Notes under the pieces: model-generated | The model's input: the letters and a program-made list of their open reading frames with translations, nothing else | Databases searched by the model: none | What the model was told of the DNA's origin: nothing | Translations under genes and position numbers: made by a program | Shown: in pieces, positions 51,080 to 60,066 of the stretch | Position numbering within the stretch: position 1 is the first letter of the stretch | How the letters are laid out: each line of letters opens with the position of its first letter | From: Acholeplasmataceae bacterium UBA2284 | GTDB taxonomy: Bacteria; Bacillota_I; Bacilli_A; Acholeplasmatales; Acholeplasmataceae | Direction: 5' to 3' | NCBI GenBank assembly: GCA_002345705.1 | Contig: DDWO01000023.1 | Location: 36,409 to 100,408, forward strand | Length of the DNA: 64,000 nt

Positions 51080-52426
51080 TTGTTTAATAGTACATATCTT
51101 ATTAATGTTTATGCGGATCTGTCTAAGCGCTATAGCGATCAACCAGAATTTCTTCAAGCAGTTGAAGAATTTTTAGAATCTATTGATTTGCTTGTAGATC
51201 AAGATCCAAGAATCCAAAAGAATGCAATCATAGAGCGTATTCTTGAACCAGAAAGAATGATTAAGTTTAGAGTTTCATGGGTAGATGATTCAGGCAAAGT
51301 CCAAGTGAATCGTGCGATGAGAGTTCAATTCAACTCTGCAATCGGACCATACAAAGGTGGTATACGTTTCCATCACTCAGTCAATGAGTCTATTATGAAG
51401 TTCTTAGCCTTTGAACAAACATTCAAAAACTCACTCACTTGCCTTCCAATGGGTGGAGCTAAGGGTGGCTCTGATTTTGATCCAGAAGGAAAGAGCGATA
51501 ATGAAATTATGCGTTTCTGCCAAAACTATATTCTTGAACTATATAGACATATCGGTCCAAGAATGGACGTACCTGCTGGAGATTTAGGTGTAGGTGCTAG
51601 AGAAATAGGATATCTCTATGGCATGTATAAGCGTATTGAAAACGAATTTAGTGGTACATTTACTTCAAAGGGTATTGAATCTGGGGGATCTCTAGGTAGA
51701 GCAGAAGCTACTGGATATGGTTTATGTTACTTTGTTGAAGAAATGCTAAGAGAATTCAAGAAAACAAACTTTAAGAATAAGAAAGTCATTATTAGTGGAG
51801 CAGGTAAGGTTGGATCCATGGCAGCAGAAAAAGCGATTGAACTTGGAGCTAAAGTTATTGCTATAAGTGATATTTCTGGTGTTATTCATGACGAAAATGG
51901 TATTGACATTGAATTAATTAAAAACCTTTCTAAAACGAATACAGTTGTTATTGAAAAGTATAAAACATATCATCCAGAAGCTATTTATAGCCCAAATCCT
52001 GTTGATATCTGGCAAATTCCATGTGATATCGCATTACCTTGTGCAACTCAAAATGAAATCTATTTAGATTCAGCTAAAGCTTTGGTTGCTAACGGATGCT
52101 ATTTAGTAGCTGAAGGTGCTAACATGCCAACAACGATTGAAGCGACTAGATATTTTAGAGAACATAACGTTCTATTTGGTCCAGGTAAAGCATCAAATGC
52201 TGGTGGGGTTGCTGTTTCAGGCTTAGAAATGACTCAAAATGCTACATTCCAAAACTGGAGCTTTGAAGAAGTAGATAAGAAACTTCATGAAATTATGAAG
52301 AAAATCTTTAAACGTGCTCACGAGGCTTCATTAACTTATACTGGAAAGCCTGATGATTTAATTACAGGAGCGAATATTGCTGGATTTATGAAGGTTTATC
52401 TTGCTATGCTTCAACAAGGCGTCTAA
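51080..52426 (+). CDS. gdhA: Glutamate dehydrogenase (NADP-type, hexameric family)
   Basis: About 448 residues, the usual length. GPYKGGIRFHHSV, LPMGGAKGGSDFDPEGKS and the PAGDLGVGAREIGYLYG segment are family signatures with the catalytic lysine and aspartate; GAGKVGSMAAEKA is the dinucleotide motif. It interconverts glutamate and 2-oxoglutarate plus ammonia. I chose a TTG start at 51080: AGAGAGG lies eight bases upstream and this gives the normal N-terminus. The in-frame GTG at 51029 would place the GCGAG/CTCGC hairpin and the ribosome binding site inside the gene. The NADP preference is inferred from the subgroup. Confidence 0.92.
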   Translation: MFNSTYLINVYADLSKRYSDQPEFLQAVEEFLESIDLLVDQDPRIQKNAIIERILEPERMIKFRVSWVDDSGKVQVNRAMRVQFNSAIGPYKGGIRFHHSVNESIMKFLAFEQTFKNSLTCLPMGGAKGGSDFDPEGKSDNEIMRFCQNYILELYRHIGPRMDVPAGDLGVGAREIGYLYGMYKRIENEFSGTFTSKGIESGGSLGRAEATGYGLCYFVEEMLREFKKTNFKNKKVIISGAGKVGSMAAEKAIELGAKVIAISDISGVIHDENGIDIELIKNLSKTNTVVIEKYKTYHPEAIYSPNPVDIWQIPCDIALPCATQNEIYLDSAKALVANGCYLVAEGANMPTTIEATRYFREHNVLFGPGKASNAGGVAVSGLEMTQNATFQNWSFEEVDKKLHEIMKKIFKRAHEASLTYTGKPDDLITGANIAGFMKVYLAMLQQGV

Positions 52427-52448
52427 TCACTAAATAATTAAAACTATC

Positions 52449-52495
52449 AAAAAGACTATTCTAATGCATTTTTGCTATAGATTAGTCTTTTTATT
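52449..52495 (+). terminator. Terminator of gdhA
   Basis: A 15-bp stem (52449-52463 with 52478-52492, one mismatch) with an AAAAAGACTA arm and T-rich tail. Confidence 0.88.
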
Positions 52496-52599
52496 TATAA
52501 ACATTATTTTCTATGCATTAAAGTGGAAAAAAGTTTCAGTTATTATAAAAACAAGACATCCTTTATATGATAAAATAATAACACTAAGGAGTTGATGAT

Positions 52600-53394
52600 A
52601 TGTATCCGTTCTTACTGCCTCAGATTTTTGGTTATACAATCCCAATGTATGATTTAATGATCTTAATTGGTATATTCTTTATGATTCTATACATCAGTAA
52701 TCGATTTGAAAAACAAGATGGTTATTCAAAGAAACAAACCAACCGATTACTCATATTAATTGCGATTAGTTTAGTGTTTGCACTTGTTTTCTCATTTTTA
52801 TTGGATGGAATCTTTCACTCCATAAAAGAAGGAGAATTAGAATTTGGTTCGATTAATTTTCTAGGAGCTTTAATTGGTGGTTTTGCAGCATTCATCGTTC
52901 TCATGAAGTATTACTATAAAGATGACAACAAGGACATGAAAAAGATTGCGAATACAGTCATTACTGGAGTTGTTCTTGCACATGCATTTGGTCGTATTGG
53001 ATGTTTCTTTGCAGGTTGCTGCTTTGGTATTCCAACTGAATCCTATTTAGGAGTTATATTTCCTCATGGACACGCGCATGATCTCTATCCGGATCAATCG
53101 GTTTATCCTACACAATTGTTTGAAGCTTCCTTCTTATTTATTTTATTCTTTGTTCTAAAAAATGTGAAGTTCTTTAAGAATAAAGAAGTTGAAACCTATT
53201 TAGTTGGATATGGTGTCTGGAGATTTTTAAATGAGTTTATCCGTGGTGATGAACGTGGTGTTATTTTCCCGCTATTTACAACTCAATATAATGTATATCC
53301 TACACCTTCACAATTCATGAGCTTTTTAATGATTGTTTTAGGATGTTATCTCATCTATAAGCATTTGAAGGCCAATAAGGCAGTCAATCATTAA
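52600..53394 (+). CDS. Lgt-like prolipoprotein diacylglyceryl transferase family protein
   Basis: A 264-residue membrane protein with about seven helices. FLGALIGG and HAFGRIGCFFAGCCFG align with the Lgt signature regions, and YPTQLFEA with the conserved C-terminal one. The usual GRIGNF-N-E motif is changed: asparagine is replaced by cysteine and a CC pair is present, and the conserved histidine of the HGGLIG motif is missing. It may be a divergent paralogue rather than the working Lgt needed by the many lipoproteins here. AAGGAG precedes the ATG. Confidence 0.75.
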   Translation: MYPFLLPQIFGYTIPMYDLMILIGIFFMILYISNRFEKQDGYSKKQTNRLLILIAISLVFALVFSFLLDGIFHSIKEGELEFGSINFLGALIGGFAAFIVLMKYYYKDDNKDMKKIANTVITGVVLAHAFGRIGCFFAGCCFGIPTESYLGVIFPHGHAHDLYPDQSVYPTQLFEASFLFILFFVLKNVKFFKNKEVETYLVGYGVWRFLNEFIRGDERGVIFPLFTTQYNVYPTPSQFMSFLMIVLGCYLIYKHLKANKAVNH

Positions 53395-53403
53395 ATATAA
53401 ATC

Positions 53404-53440
53404 GATGTTAATCTCAGCTAAGGAGTATTAACATCTTTTT
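53404..53440 (+). terminator. Terminator after the Lgt-like gene
   Basis: A perfect 9-bp stem GATGTTAAT (53404-53412) / ATTAACATC (53427-53435) followed by T5. Confidence 0.85.
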
Positions 53441-53454
53441 CTTGAAAGAGTGTT

Positions 53455-54240
53455 ATGGAAAAAAAGAAGATCAATATTCAAACATATCATAAAATCATGA
53501 TTCTATCACTAATCACTTTGATGGTTATTTTTGCATTTGTTGATTTTCAATTGTATGAAAACACTAAAACTCAAACGATGATTACGAACTCGATACTAAG
53601 AACGCTAGGTGGATTAATTTTAATTGTTATTTTAATTGGGTTTGGCGAACAAAAAATTCTAAAATTTAAAAACGTATGGAAATCTCTTTTAATCATGATC
53701 CCTGCGTTCATTGTTTCTGTAAATAATTTCCCAATCATCGCATTCCTTGATGGAAGAGCTATACTAACAGAGCCAGTCTATCAAGTTTATTTATATTTAA
53801 TCGAATGCTTCAGTGTTGGGTTCTTTGAAGAAATAGTATTTAGAGGTATTTTACTCATCCTATTATTAAAGAAGTTTAAGAACCATCCAAACAAGGTTTT
53901 ATTATCAATTGTGATTTCATCTGTTATTTTTGGTTTATCACACATTGTCAATCTCTTTTATGGACTATCACTAGGTGACACCATGCTTCAAATTATGTAT
54001 TCATTCCTTGTTGGTATGCTATGGGCTATTATGTTTTTAAGAACTGGTAACCTTTGGCTAACGATGCTATTACATGCGACATTTAATTTCTTTGGCCAAG
54101 TGATGTTTTATTTAGGAACAGTAAATCACCGATATGATATTTATACAGTAATTATTACAATATTATTCGGTATTTTTGCAGCACTTTACTCAATCAAATT
54201 ATTAAAAGAAATAGATAAGAATCCTGTTTTGGACATATAA
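53455..54240 (+). CDS. CPBP-family intramembrane metalloprotease
   Basis: A 261-residue protein with about eight helices. The ABI/CAAX-protease-like motifs are FEEIVFRG (EExxxR), FGLSHIVNLF and HATFNFFG, supplying the glutamates and histidines of the metal site. Bacterial members include bacteriocin-immunity and Rce1-like proteases; the target here is unknown. It starts 14 nt after a terminator, so it may have its own weak promoter or depend on read-through. Confidence 0.88.
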   Translation: MEKKKINIQTYHKIMILSLITLMVIFAFVDFQLYENTKTQTMITNSILRTLGGLILIVILIGFGEQKILKFKNVWKSLLIMIPAFIVSVNNFPIIAFLDGRAILTEPVYQVYLYLIECFSVGFFEEIVFRGILLILLLKKFKNHPNKVLLSIVISSVIFGLSHIVNLFYGLSLGDTMLQIMYSFLVGMLWAIMFLRTGNLWLTMLLHATFNFFGQVMFYLGTVNHRYDIYTVIITILFGIFAALYSIKLLKEIDKNPVLDI

Positions 54241-54270
54241 AAACTTTTTTCCATAATTGTATAAGAAAGA

Positions 54271-54300
54271 AAAAAATCACTAACCAAGTGATTTTTTTGT
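54271..54300. terminator. Bidirectional terminator between CPBP and GH13 genes
   Basis: An 11-bp stem AAAAAATCACT (54271-54281) / AGTGATTTTTT (54287-54297) serves converging genes. Confidence 0.9.
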
Positions 54301-54310
54301 ATGTATTTGC

Positions 54311-55828
54311 TTAAATTCTTTTATATGGTGTATAGCTTTCAGTTGCTTCAGTTAAAGGCTTTAATATTGTAAATGATTTTTTTGGTAGACGAATCTTAAG
54401 GAGTCCTGCTAGCATTTCCACCTTAACATGCTCTCCTAATATAGTTTTAAATTTAGAGTAATTCATTAAACTTGAATCTGGAACTAAAACAATGTCACTT
54501 ACATCTTCATTGGTAGGATTAATGAAAACTAATATTGTGTCAGATACTTGATCTGTATATCTTTCAAATGCAATTAAGCCTTCAGAATCAATAGCTAGAT
54601 AATCACCAACTTTAATAGCACGTTCATTTTGATGCAGGTCAATTAATGATTTGGTCCATTTCAACACCTTATTATCCTCTTTATTTAAATCCCATCTCAT
54701 TGGTGCTCTATTTAAAGGATCATTTCCACCTTCCATACCAAGCTCAGTTCCATAATATAGATTCGGTGAGCCTGGGAAAGTAAATTGCATAACCTGTGCT
54801 AGCATTTGGTCTTCAAAGGAAGGTAGTCTATGATTGATACGATCTGTATCATGATTATCCAAGACATTCCAAGATTTCAGTAGTCCATCAATTCCAGAAT
54901 CACTAACCATGTAATTCAATAGATGGTTTGTTCGCTTTGGAGAAAATTCACCTTTTATAGAGTTAAAAATAATTTCTCGTAGAGTGAAATTCATAACACC
55001 ATCCATAACACCTAACCACTCTTTAGGGTAGTTCCAGGTTTCACCAACAATGAGTGAGCCTTCCTTTTCTAGATGTGCATAGTCAGTTAACTCTCTTAAT
55101 ACTTGATAGCCAAGGTCAAATGCTACGTCAAGTCTCCATCCATCTACACCAGCCTTTAAATAAGTGCGGATAACAGAGTCTTCCTTTTTATATAAGAAGT
55201 CCTTTACAGCTGGATTTTCAAGGTTAAGCTCGGGTAAGCTATTAACATCCGCCCATAGTCTAACTCCCTTTGGATATTGATCTCCAAAGTAGAACCAATC
55301 ACGATAATGACTATTTGGATTTAAGGCGTCTTGAAAGAGTGTTGAACCAACACCCATATGGTTGAAAACACCATCAAGAATAATCTTCATATTCATTTGA
55401 TGAAGCTCATTTGATAAACTAATGAGATCCTCAAATGTGCCATACTCATTAGATATCTTTAAATAGTCAGTAGCATCATATTTATGATTCGATAAGGATT
55501 CAAAAATTGGGTTTAAATATAAGACATCAATATTTAAGGTTTTTAGATAATCGAGTTTTGTAGCTAAGCTATTGAGATCTCCACCAAAATATTCAAGTTC
55601 ATGACTCCAATATTTGACATCAGGCATAAAATGTCCAGGCATAGGCATATCATTCCAGGACTTTAAAATCTTAGGATATGCATATAAATCCTTTTTCTCT
55701 TCTAGTTTTACGCTTTGGACAAATCGGTCGACTAAAACCTGATAAACGATAGCTCCGTTTCTAAAGTCTTGTTCTCTACTTTGGTATTTATTTGTAATAT
55801 GTATATTACTAGTTGTTTTCATGTGCAT
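54311..55828 (-). CDS. GH13 alpha-glycosidase (alpha-amylase/neopullulanase family)
   Basis: A 505-residue cytoplasmic enzyme without signal peptide. GH13 motifs in order: DGVFNH (152-157), GWRLDVAFD with the nucleophile D234, GETW with the acid/base E263, and LDNHDTDR with D327. A C-terminal beta domain follows. It would cut maltodextrins or cyclomaltodextrins inside the cell; exact specificity cannot be read. AAAGGA precedes the ATG at 55828; a second ATG two codons later is also possible. Confidence 0.9.
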   Translation of the reverse strand: MHMKTTSNIHITNKYQSREQDFRNGAIVYQVLVDRFVQSVKLEEKKDLYAYPKILKSWNDMPMPGHFMPDVKYWSHELEYFGGDLNSLATKLDYLKTLNIDVLYLNPIFESLSNHKYDATDYLKISNEYGTFEDLISLSNELHQMNMKIILDGVFNHMGVGSTLFQDALNPNSHYRDWFYFGDQYPKGVRLWADVNSLPELNLENPAVKDFLYKKEDSVIRTYLKAGVDGWRLDVAFDLGYQVLRELTDYAHLEKEGSLIVGETWNYPKEWLGVMDGVMNFTLREIIFNSIKGEFSPKRTNHLLNYMVSDSGIDGLLKSWNVLDNHDTDRINHRLPSFEDQMLAQVMQFTFPGSPNLYYGTELGMEGGNDPLNRAPMRWDLNKEDNKVLKWTKSLIDLHQNERAIKVGDYLAIDSEGLIAFERYTDQVSDTILVFINPTNEDVSDIVLVPDSSLMNYSKFKTILGEHVKVEMLAGLLKIRLPKKSFTILKPLTEATESYTPYKRI

Positions 55829-56154
55829 TCATTTCCTTTTTTTGCTTATTTAATAGACTATAGCATTCTTTTTTCAGTTTAGGTTACTAATAATCCAATT
55901 TCATCCTATGGATTAATACATAAGATTCTCGGATTATTTTCAGATGGTTTAATCTGATTAACCAGTGTCCTATTGAATTAAAACCGGGTTAAAACTACTA
56001 AGTTATGTATTCATTATAACTTTTTTAGTACGATAAATACAAACATATTATTGAATACAAGCATCTAAACTGTGCTGATTATAGGCATATTATACAAAAC
56101 CAATATTATGCGATATAATGAGTCTATGAAAATACATTACATGGAGGTTATATT
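55829..56154. promoter_or_regulatory. Divergent control region between GH13 and epimerase genes
   Basis: This 326-bp gap holds inverted repeats: a TAATCCA/TGGATTA pair near 55890-55915, GGTTTAATC-T-GATTAACC near 55946-55962, and AACC-G-GGTT at 55982-55990. The last resembles LacI-family (MalR-type) half-sites, fitting maltodextrin control of the GH13 gene. A plus-strand -10 TATAAT lies at 56114-56119 before the epimerase gene. These are candidate sites only. Confidence 0.45.
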
Positions 56155-57159
56155 ATGAAAGTTTTGTTTATTGGTGGAACAGGATTAATTAGTACTGCGG
56201 TTAGCGAACTAGCAGTCCAAAAAGGAATTGATTTGACACTAATGAATCGTGGTCAAAGAAAAGATGGGTTATCTGAAAAAATCGAACGCATTCACTGTGA
56301 TATTTATGATTTAAATGCTGTTCAAAAGGCATTAGTCAATCGTCATTTTGATGCGATAGTTGATTGGATTGCTTTTGTTCCAGAGCATGTGGAAAGAGAT
56401 TACAAACTTTTCAAGGGGCATACCGACCAGTATGTATTTATCAGCAGTGCTTCAGCTTACCAAAAACCAATACCTAAATTGCCGATAACAGAAAAAGAAG
56501 TTCCACTTGACAATCCATTTTGGGAATATAGCAAAAATAAACAAAGATGTGAAGAATATTTGCAAAGCTTAATAGATGATCAATTTCCTGTAACGATCAT
56601 TAGACCCTCTCATACATATAATGAACAGTCTGTTGTATCACAATTAAACAGTTGGCCTCACCCATATACACTCATTCATCGTATGAAACAAAATAAACCA
56701 GTTATTATTGCAGATCAAGGTCAATCACTTTGGACACTAACCTATAACAAAGATTTTGCTCATGCATTCTTAGATATTTTAGGTAATCCAAAAACATATG
56801 GCGAAGTCTATCACTTAACCTCTGATAAGAGCTATAATTGGCTAGAAATTCATAGTATGCTTGAAGAGGCTATTGGTGTTAAGTCAGAAATAGTTTTTGT
56901 CCCTTCTCAAAAGATTGTTGAAGTTTTTCCTGAGTATAAGGGTGCATTACTAGGTGACATGATGGGTAGTGCTCTTTTTGATAATAGTAAGATTAAAGAA
57001 GTTGCTCCAAATTACCTATCAAAAACTGAATATAAGGATATAGCAAAAAAGGTAGTTCAATTTTATGAAAGTCATCCAGAAAATCAAACAATTGATGAAG
57101 ATTTTTACCAACGATATGATAAACTTGTCGAAAGATATCGATTAAAAGGAAGGGGATAA
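56155..57159 (+). CDS. NAD-dependent epimerase/dehydratase (extended SDR)
   Basis: A 334-residue Rossmann-fold enzyme. The nucleotide motif is GGTGLIS at the N-terminus; ISSASAYQKP holds the catalytic serine region and YSKNKQR the Tyr-x-x-x-Lys pair. Members act on nucleotide sugars or similar substrates; the actual one is unknown. TGGAGG precedes the ATG, and the next gene starts 1 bp after the stop, so the two are co-transcribed. Confidence 0.85.
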   Translation: MKVLFIGGTGLISTAVSELAVQKGIDLTLMNRGQRKDGLSEKIERIHCDIYDLNAVQKALVNRHFDAIVDWIAFVPEHVERDYKLFKGHTDQYVFISSASAYQKPIPKLPITEKEVPLDNPFWEYSKNKQRCEEYLQSLIDDQFPVTIIRPSHTYNEQSVVSQLNSWPHPYTLIHRMKQNKPVIIADQGQSLWTLTYNKDFAHAFLDILGNPKTYGEVYHLTSDKSYNWLEIHSMLEEAIGVKSEIVFVPSQKIVEVFPEYKGALLGDMMGSALFDNSKIKEVAPNYLSKTEYKDIAKKVVQFYESHPENQTIDEDFYQRYDKLVERYRLKGRG

Positions 57160-57160
57160 C

Positions 57161-58123
57161 ATGTCAAAAAACTATCAAAAACTAACAAAAGCTGAATTAA
57201 TTCAAGAAATTGAAGAGCTGAAAAAACTATTAGAAGAAGAAATTAAGTATAACAATGAAGAATTTCTTGTCCAATTTCCTTGGGCAGGAAATTTAGGACA
57301 ATGGAAATGGTTTTATGAAGATAATAAAGTTATATACAATGAGAAAAAGGTAACTCAACTTGGATATGACCCAAAAGTTATTGGAGATGTTGGATTTCAA
57401 TTTTTCACTGAAAAACTACATCCAAATGACTATGAAGGAGTCATGGATAATATGAGAAATCATTTGATGGGAAAGACCGGTGCCTATGAGGTTGAATATC
57501 GTATTCAACATAAGGATGGACATTATATTTGGTATTATGATCGTGGAACAGTTACCAAAAGAGATTCTTTAGGAAAGCCTCAAATCATTCAAGGTATTGT
57601 GTTTGATATATCTGAATCGAAAAGGGTTGAGCAAAGATTAAGAGACCTATCAGAAAAGGATGCTTTAACAGAAATATACAATCGCAGAACATTCTATGTA
57701 AAGGTTGAAGAATTAATTGAGTTATGCAATAACAAGAAAACTCCGTTTTCCTTAGTTATGTTTGATATAGATAATTTTAAGCATATCAATGATACCTATG
57801 GCCATTTAGTTGGTGACGATGTTCTAAAAATCATTACTGAATTAATTAATGATGATAAAAGACATAAAGATCAAATTTTTAGATTTGGTGGTGAAGAATT
57901 TTTCTTAGTATTACCAAATACTAAAATGGATGGAGCAATAAAAGTAGCCAATAGAATCCATGAGATGATAGGTAATTTAAATATGCCTAAGGTTGGCAAG
58001 GTTACGGTAAGTATGGGTGTGGTTGAATATATTGAAAATGAATCCATAGATAATTCGATTAAACGTGTAGATGATTTAATGTATGCTGCTAAAAAACTAG
58101 GAAAAAATCAAGTCGCTTATTAA
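57161..58123 (+). CDS. PAS-GGDEF diguanylate cyclase, soluble
   Basis: A 320-residue cytoplasmic protein: an N-terminal coiled coil (LIQEIEELKKLLEEE), a PAS_3 domain (about 45-155, with HPNDYEGVMDNM and IQHKDGHYIWYYDRG) and a GGDEF domain with active site RFGGEEF near residue 243. It should make cyclic di-GMP in response to a ligand or redox signal at the PAS domain. No RxxD inhibitory site is evident. It is cotranscribed with the epimerase gene and has a GGAAGGGG site. Confidence 0.92.
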   Translation: MSKNYQKLTKAELIQEIEELKKLLEEEIKYNNEEFLVQFPWAGNLGQWKWFYEDNKVIYNEKKVTQLGYDPKVIGDVGFQFFTEKLHPNDYEGVMDNMRNHLMGKTGAYEVEYRIQHKDGHYIWYYDRGTVTKRDSLGKPQIIQGIVFDISESKRVEQRLRDLSEKDALTEIYNRRTFYVKVEELIELCNNKKTPFSLVMFDIDNFKHINDTYGHLVGDDVLKIITELINDDKRHKDQIFRFGGEEFFLVLPNTKMDGAIKVANRIHEMIGNLNMPKVGKVTVSMGVVEYIENESIDNSIKRVDDLMYAAKKLGKNQVAY

Positions 58124-58204
58124 GATTATATTAAGTCGTGTTTTTCTAATTATTCTATATGTTAAAATACATATGATACATACGCTTAAACACGAGGAGA
58201 TAAA

Positions 58205-59740
58205 ATGCAAACAATACTTGAACTCATATTGATTTTAATATTATTCTTATCCGTTATTCCTGTTATTAATATGTTTCGTAATCGAGCAGACAGTAAATAT
58301 ACTTGTCTAAAGTTTTTAATCTACTCGACATTTTTTTGGACCTTACTTATTGTTATTGAACGGTTGTCAACAAACACTTTTTTAATATATTATTCAGGGA
58401 TGTTAGGCTACCCACTAAGACTGCTGTTTGCATCACTGATGTTATGTACGATTTATCAATATGTAGAGAAAAAACTTCCAAAGTCATTTCAGTTAATTCT
58501 TGGATTATTGATTTTAATTGACTTGTTTTTAGCACTAACAAACTCACAAACCTTATGGTTTCTAAAACTTAGCTATTCTGAATTAAATACATTCAACGAT
58601 TTATACACCTCGAATTTTGGACCATTATTTGTCTATCATTTGATTATTAGTTATGCAGTCGCATTGATTGCTATAGCTCTTTTATTTATTTTTCTAGCTA
58701 AGCAAAAAGGGATTAGACAGTATAAAGAAGTAACAAGAATGATGGCAATCAGTGTTCTTGTCGTATTAGTTTTCAATGTATTGCAACTATTCTTTGTTAC
58801 CATCAATGTCAATCTGACTTATATATCCTTAGTATTTGTTGCATTTATTTTATATGATGTTATCTATAGAAAAGATATGGTATTCAACATAAGAGCTTCT
58901 GGAAGAAGTGAAATCTTAGCCAATATGAGAGAGATGTATGTATTAACCGATGCAAATAGAAGAATTATCGAGATAAGTTCACTTCTGCTCAAAAAATATG
59001 ATTTAAAGGCTGAAAATGTAATTAGTAAACCTTTTGATGTTGTTGCAGCAATGATATCAGACAGAGTAACATTATATAGTGAATACAACATGGAAGAAGA
59101 ATCAAGCATCGAAAAAGATCATTATCATTTAAGAGAAAAAGAATTTAAGCTAAAGGGCATGAATGAATCAGGCTATATGATATTACTTTATGATGAGACT
59201 CAAGTATATAATTTACTCAGAGAATTAAACCATTTAAGCAATTATGATACGATGACAGGACTTAACAATCGTAATTATATAGAGCATAAGCTCTACGATA
59301 TCAAAGACACAAAAAATATCGGTGTTTTCTCACTAGACCTAAACGGTTTAAAGATTAATAATGACTATTTAGGACATGAGCGTGGAGATTACTTATTAAA
59401 AACACTTTCTACAAAGCTAAAGAAAGTCTTTGCAGACACACCTAGAAAAGAAATAGCAAGAATTGGTGGAGATGAGTTTCTGATCATTACTTATGATGAA
59501 AATTTAGAGGTATTGAATCAGAAAATGAATGAATTATTGCTCGAGTGCGAGCATGAAGAAATAGAGAAGACAATTAGTGTTTCTGTCGGACTTGCATATG
59601 ATAGCATAGGTGATAGCAATATTTTCAGTCTTATCCAAAATGCAGATGCACAAATGTATGAGATGAAATCGAGTGTTTCAAAAATCTATAAGAAAAACAT
59701 GATTGAATTTATTAAACTTCAAGATAAATTTATTAGATAA
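58205..59740 (+). CDS. 7TM-PAS-GGDEF diguanylate cyclase
   Basis: A 511-residue protein with seven N-terminal helices of the histidine-kinase-N-terminal 7TM type, a PAS-like domain (about 235-340) and a GGDEF domain with RIGGDEF near residue 421. SLDLNGLKINNDYLGHERGD shows the substrate-binding half. It is probably an active cyclase sensing a signal in or near the membrane. GAGGAG precedes the ATG. Confidence 0.9.
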   Translation: MQTILELILILILFLSVIPVINMFRNRADSKYTCLKFLIYSTFFWTLLIVIERLSTNTFLIYYSGMLGYPLRLLFASLMLCTIYQYVEKKLPKSFQLILGLLILIDLFLALTNSQTLWFLKLSYSELNTFNDLYTSNFGPLFVYHLIISYAVALIAIALLFIFLAKQKGIRQYKEVTRMMAISVLVVLVFNVLQLFFVTINVNLTYISLVFVAFILYDVIYRKDMVFNIRASGRSEILANMREMYVLTDANRRIIEISSLLLKKYDLKAENVISKPFDVVAAMISDRVTLYSEYNMEEESSIEKDHYHLREKEFKLKGMNESGYMILLYDETQVYNLLRELNHLSNYDTMTGLNNRNYIEHKLYDIKDTKNIGVFSLDLNGLKINNDYLGHERGDYLLKTLSTKLKKVFADTPRKEIARIGGDEFLIITYDENLEVLNQKMNELLLECEHEEIEKTISVSVGLAYDSIGDSNIFSLIQNADAQMYEMKSSVSKIYKKNMIEFIKLQDKFIR

Positions 59741-59850
59741 GCATTAAGATAAAAATCACTAACGACTATCTTAAAAAGAAGGAAGTCTTGTGGTTATCTT
59801 AGGATTAAGAACAGTGTTAACGTTTTTACATTAAACATTACAAAGAAACC

Positions 59851-59879
59851 TTGTAATTTAAGAGAAGCTATTCTATAAT
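59851..59879 (+). promoter_or_regulatory. Promoter of the pur operon
   Basis: TTGTAA (59851-59856), 17-bp spacer, TATAAT (59874-59879). It starts the transcript that carries the guanine riboswitch. The DNA from 59741 to 59850 shows only a TTAAGATA/TATCTTAA inverted repeat and no gene. Confidence 0.75.
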
Positions 59880-59923
59880 GGTTTTGTATTCTACAACTGA
59901 ATCGATGAAATATCACAATTTTT

Positions 59924-59995
59924 TCTTATATAATCGGGGAGATATGGTCCCAAAGTTTCTACCTGTATACCGTAAATATACAGACTATGAGAGAA
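59924..59995 (+). ncRNA. Guanine (purine) riboswitch aptamer
   Basis: The purine-riboswitch core is nearly complete: TATAATCG, GATATGG, AGTTTCTACC, CCGTAAA and GACTATGAG occur in order, with P1 formed by CTTATA (59925-59930) and TATGAG (59986-59991). The specificity base before TATGAG is C (59985, equivalent to C74 of the xpt aptamer), so guanine or hypoxanthine is the ligand rather than adenine. It lies between a promoter and purE. With the terminator downstream it should switch the pur genes off when guanine is plentiful. Confidence 0.95.
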
Positions 59996-60009
59996 GTTTT
60001 TTGTACTTT

Positions 60010-60042
60010 AAAGTGCGAGCTTCTTTTGTTCGTGCTTTTTTA
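60010..60042 (+). terminator. Riboswitch-controlled terminator (expression platform)
   Basis: The stem 60010-60020 pairs with 60028-60038 (three G-U pairs) and ends in a T tract. It lies 15 nt after the aptamer and 28 nt before purE. Confidence 0.85.
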
Positions 60043-60066
60043 TTTTTTAAACGGAGGTTTTAAGGT

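Noticed and set aside
59878..60063. 61-codon ORF before purE
   Set aside because: It coincides with the guanine riboswitch and its terminator; it has no ribosome binding site or protein-like features.
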